A stretch of DNA of 64,000 nt from positions 124,001 to 188,000 of the forward strand of contig JAFXPK010000001.1 of assembly GCA_017527905.1 (NCBI GenBank). Direction: 5' to 3'. Below the pieces are notes generated by a model. That model had not been told where the DNA came from. It made no database searches and worked only from the letters and a program-made list of their open reading frames with translations. Of this stretch, positions 1 to 9,900 are shown in pieces (position 1 is the stretch's first letter; the number at the start of each line of letters is the position of its first letter). The stretch comes from Paludibacteraceae bacterium (GTDB lineage Bacteria > Bacteroidota > Bacteroidia > Bacteroidales > Paludibacteraceae). The position numbers and the translations under genes were made by a program.

Positions 1-942
1 TTCCGTACGAGTTTCGGTAACCCTGTCGATTTGTGCGTGGATGCCGAGGTGTATGACGGAAGTACGGGTCAACATTTGAAGGATTATGAGGATTGTGCGA
101 GAGGTACCCACCTTGACCACTCCGTCGTTTTGGGTAGTGATATATGGGGATTCGCAAGAAATGGCCATCGTTTGATTCGTATGGAAATCATTTTCTATGG
201 CCAGTTCAAGACGCAGAACCAGGAGGAATTGAAGATCTATCCGGAGTTCCAGCAATGGCCAGCCTGCGCCACGGTGGCGGTCGACTACATCTCTGGTGAG
301 GCGGCTAACGTCTGCTTGGGACGTGGTGCGGTCTGCGTGGGAGAGGATGCCGAGGTGAACGCCGCTGGTTTCCCTAAGGATGCGGAATACATCTGGGAAC
401 GTTACGACAATGGCGCATGGCAGCCGTTGTATGTGGCGGGCTTCGTGCAGAGAGGAAAGGATAAGCAGTCCATCACTATTCATGTCGATTGGATCGGTAA
501 AAAGAAATTCCGCGTGAAGAGTGACAATGGACATCCGATAGATAAGCCTATCGAATTTGAGGTGACGGGTAAGAACTGTGAACCTGTGCAGCCTACGGGA
601 ATTAACGGACCTTCCAATCCGTTCTGTATCCCGAATGACAAGAATGCGGGTAAGTTTGAGGTCTACCCGATGGATGCCAATACGTCTGTGAAATATACCT
701 GGTCGTTCGAGACGCCAAGCGGTGAGACGTTCGGTAGTGAGAAGATTTTGTTCAACGGAGGACAACTGGATACCACCTATCGTGGCGGATCTGTATTCCT
801 CATCCTCGACAGCAAAGCGGAGGAGGGTGAGTACAAGGTGACGGTTCAGCCAATAAAGATGATGATGGGCAGCGACGGACAACCGTACCAAGCTTTGGCG
901 GGTAGTCCTATTTCGAAGACATTCATGGTGTACAAGACCCCT
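1..942 (+). repeat. Duplicated N-terminal module, copy 1
   Basis: This stretch and 12430-13371 share long runs of identical bases and the same protein segment (from LCVD through the KMMMGSDG region to AGSPISK). It is a direct duplication in tandem genes, diverging abruptly at the end of the module. Confidence 0.9.
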
Positions 943-3900
943 CAGGTGCAGGTCTACATGGAAGGAACGGATCCGTTGGCACAGGCAGAGATAGAACTTT
1001 GCCCTACAGATAAGACCCAGAAGGTGGTGGCTGTCGCCGATGTGAAGTCCGGCTTCTATTCCAACTACGTGAACAGATATAGTTATACGTGGAGCGATGG
1101 AAAACTAGGAAAGAAAAATGAGACGACTGTTAATCTTCCTGCGTTGGGCGCTTGTGACGGTTCGTACAAGAATCATAGGATGTCGGTGGACGTCAGCATC
1201 ACCAGTGTGGGATGTCCTGCTACCGCTACGCAAATCTGGAAGGTGGGCAAGGTGGTGAAGCCTACCATCGATTGCGAATCTGTTCAGGACCTTTCTTATA
1301 GCTTGGGCGAGACGGAAAAGACAAGGGATGTGTATTTCTCATTCCCTTCTAAATATACTTCTGGTTGTGAAACGGATCCGATGCAGAAAATCGAGGTCGC
1401 ATTCACACCGAAGACGGGCAGTGCCATCAGTAAGACATTCGAAGGAAAGGCTTCGGAAATGATCTCCATGGAGAAAATGGTTTCCCTCCCGGCAGGAACG
1501 GGTACGGTAACCTATTCGGTGATAGATGGCTGTGGTAATGTCGCGTCTTGTAAGAAGAGTATCGAGGTGAAGGACGAGTTCCCTCCTAGATTGGACTGTG
1601 ATGCGATACCAAGCTACACGACGAAGCTGTCATTACAGGAGGGTTGCGATGCGGAACCGAACCACCATTCGGCCACATTGCCTACGATTGTCGCTCCTCA
1701 GTTGACAGACCTGAATGGGGTGGATGGCACTATCACGGGTACGTACAGGGGCCGTGTCTTGAACCCATCTTCTGTCCCTACCGTTAATCCGCCACTGTTC
1801 TCTTTGTTCAGCACTGCGATTGGTCTGAACGATAATTACCAGGTGGGTACGACCTATATCCTTTGGGAATTCAAGGATGCGTCGGGTAACGCAGCCTATT
1901 GTACGCAAAAGATCGTCGTTGTGGATGACCGTCCGCCTGTGGTCACTTGTCCTGACTTGAACCTCGGTGAGGTCAGCAATAAACCAGGATATTGTGGATT
2001 GTCCGTTAATGCGTTGATTTCGCAGATGAAGGAGTTCCCTTCCGCGAAAGATACCTGTACGGTGGGCTCTCCATTGAAGCCTGTCGTTTATTACAGGGAT
2101 GTCAACGACGCTGATTTCACGGAGGTGCACGACGGTAATTTCGATGATATCATTTTCTATGTGAATGAAAGCTACGAGATCATCTGGCGTTTCTATAAGT
2201 TGAATGATAGAAACAATGTATACGAGGATTGTAAGCAGACATTCACGGTGAGGGATACGGAGGAACCATATTTCGATTGCTCCTCTTTGCCTACGGTTCG
2301 TGTGACGGCTAACTCGTATAAGCCTAAGAATAGGGGATATGAGTACCTTGAATATGCTACCAAGAGTGATGTCGCCGGCAAGTGGAACGGTGAGGATGTC
2401 ATTTATACGGGTACATTGAAGGAGGCCTTCGAAAACGGTGATATCCGCATGGTTCAGCCTTCCGAAGTGAAGGACAACTGCGACGGTGAAATCGAAGTGG
2501 TGATAACCATCACGGGTCCGGACAAGACGGGCCGTGAGGCGAAGACCATTGTGAAGAAATTAAGTGATTTGGAGAATCATGAGTTCTACGTGGGTTTGAG
2601 CACAATCACGTATACGTTCATAGACGTGAACGATAACCAAGCCACTTGTGTCCAAAGCGTCATCGTGACGGCTGGTACGACGCCTATACCGGATTGCCCT
2701 GATCCGAATGTCACCCTCTATGCCGATGCGGAATGTAAGGCGACGTTCACGTTGAGTAAGTCGGAGGTTCCTTCCGCCCAGATTCCTGTCAACCAGGAGG
2801 GTCTTTGGTTTAACTTCCGCCATTGTGTGATTGAAGGAAAACACTTCGGATCGAACGGTGATGAGACTGGTTGCGCCGATGTCGCACAATATTTCCCTAA
2901 TAAGATCAGCGATCTGCAGGTGAAATATACTTCCGCAGGCCCTGGTGGTCCTGGTGGCCCGGGCGGTCCTGGCGCGGGCGAGCATACTACGGACGACTTG
3001 ACGATCGCCACATTGTGCGAAGGCTATGATAATTGGAACACCTTCAAGGAGTCTGCGCAAAACAAGTGGACATACTGGAGCAATAGCGAATGCGCACAAG
3101 AGAAAGTATTGTCTGAGTCCAACAAGCTTACCTCCGTCATGATGTATTTGGGTTATCCGTACGAGGTGGAGTTGATCGACTCGTTGGGTAACACAGTGAA
3201 GAAGGTCCAGAACGCTTATTCGAGCGAGGATGTGGTTCCTTCCCGTATCATTGCGCCACGTTGGTATAAGAAGGGTGGTGTAGACGGTGAGGAGTGTAGA
3301 GAGCAATTCTATACTTGCCGTACGATAGCGGTGAAGGTGAAGAACAACTTCTCGGATGTGATCATGAACGAGACATTGACGAAGGGTGTCTATTCGTTGA
3401 TATATCGTTTCCAGAATGAGGAAAATGGTCTGCAGCGCGATAGCTGCGTGATTCGTGTTGAGGTGGCGGATACCATCGCTCCTACCTTGGAATGCGGTGA
3501 TTGGAACAAGTCCGCGACACTTTATGCGAATGATGATTGCGTGGTGCCTATTGAAACGATCCCTTGGTTCAAGAAACCTACGGTGGATGATCTGAACGTG
3601 AAGGATAATTGCTCCACGGATCCAGGTGAATTCACGATAACATGGAACAGGAATTTTGGCAAGTTCAATATCACGGCTGATGTGGCGTTGACGGATCCTC
3701 TTGCGATCGGTGTCACCACCATGACGTGGTATGTGACGGACGCGTCGGGCAACACGAGCTTCTGCCAGCAGGAGTTCACGGTCGTTGATACCACGGGTCC
3801 TGCGTATGATTGTTCGTTGCTGAAGGATATTGTGGTGGAGACCGAGACGAATTGTGAGGCTGCCGCTAGCTCGGCACAGGCTGCCGGACTCGATATCCCT

Positions 3901-6900
3901 TACGCTGTGGATGACAAGTGTTCTCCAACGGGTAAGCCGATTCCTGGTGTCGGTGTCCGTAGCGACGGCAAGGATATCTTCTCTGATCCTTATCCGAGAG
4001 GTACCACAGTTATTACGTGGACGTTCTCCGACGCAGTGGGTAACAAGACAGTATGTACCCAAAACGTGATTGTGGAGGATCGGACGGCTCCTGTGTTCGC
4101 GAAGTGTGGAAAGATGGAGGAGGTCGTCAAGGAGTTGCCGGGCGAGATGTGCGTGGCATCGAAAGACATGGTGGTGGCAGCGCTTGGATCCAACACGGCG
4201 ATAGATGATTGTGACGGAGAGATCCCAGGTGTGCCTCATGTGCTTCTCCCAGGCGACACTGTTTATGTGGATATGTACCAATCCTTCAAGAAGGATACTA
4301 CTTATACGATTGTATGGACATTCACCGATTTGTCCGGCAACACCTTGGAGTGTAACCAGAAATTGACCATCAAGGATACTACTCCTCCGGATCCTTCCGG
4401 CATCTGTCCTCCTCCTACAAAGGAAGTGTATGCCGATGTCGACTGTTCTGTTCCGTATGATGATCTGCAGTTGCCTTCCTTGGAGAGCATGGTGCTCGTC
4501 GATCCTTGTGACGGCGAGATTTATCCGACGGTGGAGGCAAAGGTTTACCTGCCGGACGGTTCTTATCAACTCTATTACAACGATGAGTTGAAGACCATAA
4601 CCTATCCAGTTGGTACGCATACCTTCCTTTGGATCTATGAGGACAATGCGGAGAACCTGGATACTTGCCAGATGAATTTGACGGTGATCGACCATGGAGT
4701 ACCGGTTCTGGAGGATTGTGATGTCGATCCTGAAATCCACTTGACTGTCGATGGAGATATTTGTGCCATCGATCCTGTTAACGTGAAAGCGCATATCCGT
4801 GAGCCGAAAGCGTACGATGAGTGTGACGATTATTTGGCGCAGACGGGTCTCTCCTGGATGACGCCTGTCATAGAACGCTATTTCATCGATTCCACGATTG
4901 CGGTTAATGCTGTCGGGGATACGATCGGATATACTTACGACACAACGTTGGTGGCTGATGGCGTTTCCCGCATGTGGGATGTGGATCCATTCCCTAAGGG
5001 CTTGACGATGTTGCGTTGGATCTTCACTGATAACACAGGCAACTGGGTTGATTGTAAGAAGACGGTGACCGTGCATGATTATACGGCTCCATATTTCGAC
5101 TGTGATGACATCCAGCCAGACACGTTGCGTCCTGAGGCTTATAAGGGCGATTGCGAGGTTGAGTTCGCCGACCTGAAACATGATGTCCTCGACAAGCTGG
5201 CATACAAGGCTTATGACGCTTGTACGGGCGACTCCGTGCCGGGTATCCTTACCTTGACGGGTGAGAGGGAACTCCCGGAAGACTATACGATGCAGGTGGG
5301 TATCACTTATAAGTTGATCTGGCTCTTCGCTGACGAGGATGGTAACAAGACGGTTTGTCCTCAGTATATCATTCCTTCCCATACGAACAATATCAAGTAT
5401 GATTGTAGTGCCATCAAGGATACGATGGCCTATGCGGATGAAGACGCTTGTACGATCTCTGCAGAGAACTTGAAGCTGCGTATACCGAAGGCTACCGATA
5501 CCTGTGCGCTTCTCTCTGGATTTGAGGGCGAGTATGAGGCGTATGGATTCCGATCCGACAAACTCCCTGTCAACACGTTGTTCCCTACGGGTGAGACGGA
5601 TATCCGTTGGATGTTTGTCAGCCCTTGGAACATCAATGATACCTTATGGTGCGACCAGAAGGTCACTATCTTGGGTAATAAGCACTTCAAATTGAATTGT
5701 GATGAGCTTACGCCTACCCGCCGTGACACGTTGGCTGACTGTGGTCCGACGGATCCGTTGACCTTCGTGATTGATACGCCTCGTGTGGTTAATCCTTGTA
5801 TCCTTTCTGAGGATGACCCTAACTATTGGAGCGTGGGTGTGGGTACCCGTTCGGATAACAAACCGCTCGACGCGGCGTTCAATTTGGGTAATACCACCAT
5901 TGAGTGGGTCTTCACTGATTTCACCAACTCAATCAAGGATACTTGTGTGCAGGACATCATTATTAAGTCTTCCTTGGAGATGATCTTTGATTGTGACTCG
6001 TTGAATAAGGATACCATTAAGGTGGATGTGAAAGTGGGCGATTGTACCGTGGATGCCTCTAAGGTGAAGGATAAGATCGTCACTCCGTTCGCTCTGCATC
6101 CTTGTCCGGCCGAGTCGGGTGTGGATACGATCTGGGGTGTTCCTTCCCGTCGGTTCGGCATGTCTATGGACTCTTCCTTCTATGTTGGATTGTCCGAGAT
6201 AGTATGGACCTTCATAGATCCTTCCCATACGCTCTTGCATGATACGATGACCTGCTCCCAGTGGGTCCGTGTCGGTGACGTGAACGAGATGCCTGTCAAG
6301 TGCGAGAACTTCCCAGATAAGGTATATCGTTTGAGCCCTGATGATTGTGAAATCTCTTGGAAGGAAATGGATATCACGGTTCCTGGTGTGGTTGACTTGT
6401 GTTCTCATGAGATCATCGATCCTGTCGTGACGAGGTCTTCCGGGAAGAAATTGACGGCTACCACTTCTATCGTGGGGGGTGATACGATTGTTTCGATTGC
6501 GGCGGAAGACTTCACCGTCGGTGTGGATACTGTTAGGTGGACCTACTCTTTCCATGGTCAGCTATTCGTGTGCGATCAGGTCATCACGGTGAAGGATAGC
6601 ATGATTCCGATATATGATTGTAAGGATTTGCAACCGATTATTGTGCCTGCCGTACCTGGCAAGTGCTACGCTAATTCCAGTGCGGTGTTCGATTCCCTCC
6701 CTAATCCATGGCCACAGGCTGAGGATGCTTGCAACCAGCAGAAGATAGACGGACGTGTCTATCTGGAGGATGGTCAGGAGTTGACGAAGGCTTCTTCCTT
6801 CATCGTCCCTGTCGGCGAACATATTCTGACTTGGATCTTTATTGATGAAACCATCAATGAGTTGGCGGATACCTGCTCCCAATATTTGTTGGTGATGGGC

Positions 6901-9900
6901 GATCAAGCTCCTATCTTCGATTGTGATTCGTTGAAGCAGGATCCTCTCTTGATTGAGGGTTGCGACACGACGCTTGGCAAGTCCGCGATCAAGACTCCAT
7001 ATGCTTTGGACGCATGTACGAATGATTCTGTTCCGGGTGTGGGTATGAGATTGGATAAGGGTGAACTCTACGGAGTATATCCTGTGGGTACGACTTCCAT
7101 CCGTTGGATCTTCGTGAGCCCATATTCAACGTTGGCCGACACTTGTATCCAAGACTTCACGGTGTTGACGAAACAAGAGCTGGATTTGCATTGTACCGAT
7201 GTGAATGGAGATACGATCGATGTGGATGTGGAAGAGGGGCAATGCTTCTCTGCTGTAGACATCAAGACTCCGTTCGCTTTGCATCCTTGTCCTGAGCAAT
7301 CTAAGGTGGATACGATCTGGGGTGTTCCATTCCGTTCGGATAACAGGGCAATCACCGATTCGTTCCGCACGGGTCTGACGGTTATCACTTGGGTGTTCAC
7401 GGATAACTCCGGAACAATGTACAAGAATGTTGATACTTGTTACACGGTTGTCCGTGTGGGTGATGTGAATAAGATGCCGGTGGATTGTAAGAATATGCCG
7501 GACACGACGATTATCCTGCCGGCTACCGACTGCGAAATATCTTGGAATGAAATCAATTTCACGGTGCCTGATGTTCGTGACCTATGCTCAGATTCCTTGA
7601 TTACGCCTACCTTGACCCGTTGGTCGGGCAAGGAGATGGATGAGAGCTTCACCGTCGGACCAGACACGATCTATTGGAATTATAATTTCTTCGGACAGGT
7701 CATCACTTGTTCTCAAGGAGTTTTGGTGCTGGATTCCGTGGCTCCTGCGTTCGATTGCTCGACGCTGAAGGATACGGTTTTGGTGGCTAAGCCGGGCTTG
7801 TGTGATGTCTCCTCTGAGGAGTTGAAGCTCTTCTTGGGTGACCCTGTGGCGATAGACTCTTGTACGAATGCGGAGGTGCATGGTAGGGCGTACGTTTGTG
7901 ACGTGATTGCTCCATCACCTTCTCAAAAGGAACCGACTCCTCGTGTCGTTGACCTTGGCCTTTCCGTGAAATGGGCTGCCTCCAATTTGGGCGCTGTGAA
8001 TCCGGAAGACTATGGCAAGTATTACGCATGGGGCGAGACCTCGGAAAAGAGCGTCTATGGATGGTCCAACTATAGGTATGGAACGGAACAACTCCTCTCT
8101 AAGTACAATGCTACTGATGGTAAGATGTCTTTGGATATCGAGGATGACGCCGCATATGCCAACTTAGGTGAGGGCTGGCGTATGCCTACCCATGAGGAGG
8201 AAATCGAACTCATGGAACAGTGCGATTGGAAGTTCACCACGTTGAATGGCGTGAAGGGTTATGAGGTGACCGGACCAAATGGGAATACGATCTTCATGCC
8301 TTGCACCGGCTATAAGAAGGTTATCGAAGACAGATTGATGGGCGATACCGCCTATTACTGGTCTTCTAACCTCTCTCCAAATCCTAACAAGACATTGGTT
8401 AGCAATATTATGTTCATGGCGGCGGGAAGTACCAAACATGAGAGTTATCGACCATGGGGTATTACCATCCGTCCAGTGTATGATCTCGCCAGTGTGCCGT
8501 CAGATGACGATTGTCTCCCTGTAGACAAAGTTACGGCTAAGGTGGGTGAGACCCTGCAGATCCATTGGATATTCCAGGATTCTCTGTTGAACGCTGTGGC
8601 GAAGGAGTGCGACCAGACAGTCTCCGTGAAGGGTACGGCTGAGCCATTGTTCGACTGCTCCGCTTTGAAGGATACGGTTATTTACCTCGAATTGGATCAG
8701 TGCGAGTTGCCTAAGGGTAAGTTCGTGATCAATGTGCCTGTCGCTAAGGATTCTTGCACGGGCACGGATGTTCCGGGCGTGGGCGTTCGCCGTGACAGCA
8801 AGACTTTGACGGATGTTTATCCGAAGGGTGTCACCGTGGTGGATTGGACATTTGACAGCCCATACAGCGTTACCCCTAAGACTTGTCCTCAGAATGTGAT
8901 AGTGATGGATACCTTCCCTCCTCAGTTCTTGTGCGAATCGTTGAAGGATACGATTAAGGTACGTATCACGATGACTTCAGTCTCCGAAACGGAGGTTTCC
9001 TATGATGAAGTTGTCACGGCTGGACTGGAAGTACCATCGATTAAGGACTCCTGCGATGGCGTGATTGTCGCTGAGGCTACCAGAAGTGATGGTAAGGATC
9101 TGAAGGATAATTACGTATTGGGCGATCCTGTTGATATTACATGGACATTCACGGATGCTTCCGGTAACGAACGGATCTGCTCTCAGGTGGTTCTTGTGGA
9201 AGACTGGTTGATTGAGGAGCTTATATGTCCATCTGACTTGGATAACAAGGTGTTCTCTTGTATCGAAGATATTCCGGAACCTTATGAAGACTTCGCATCC
9301 TTTAAGGCTGCGGGTGGTTCATTCGGCGACGAGAAGAAGTTGTTGGAGAACACATTCTCTTACGAGAACCGATATGAGGGTGATTCCTGCGAGATGACGT
9401 TCACCCGCACATATCATGTGGAGGACTTCCGTCACAATGATATCACTTGCCAGCAAGTTGTGAAGGTGAAGGATACCGTCGCTCCTACAATTCTCTCCGG
9501 CACATTGCGTGATACGGTTTTGTCATGTAGCGAGGAAATCTTCTCCGCTATTCCTCTGAAGGCTGTCGACAACTGCGACCCTAATCCGTTGGTTACGGTC
9601 TCTGAGACAAATAACAGAAGTAGCGATCCTTCTTCCTGCGATTACTCCAGCTATGATATCTTCAGGAAGTATGTCGCTGTCGACCGTTGTGGTAATGAGT
9701 CTGAATTCATTCAAACCATTTCTATCCGTGATACGGTCGGTCCTAAGTTCAGCATTCCTGACGGATGGCGCGACTCCGTGCTTGCCAAGAATTTCAAGGC
9801 TTGTGTTTTCGGTGTGCCTGATATGACGATTGATGCCCGTAAGTTCGTCTCCGATGATTGCTCGGAGAACAGTGACATTACGGTCATCCAAAACCCTGCT

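Noticed and set aside
2560..5382. A reverse-strand open frame of 940 codons inside the giant surface gene
   Set aside because: It is an antisense shadow created by the codon bias of the repeats; its product is Arg/His/Ile-rich, matches no family and lacks a promoter or ribosome-binding site.
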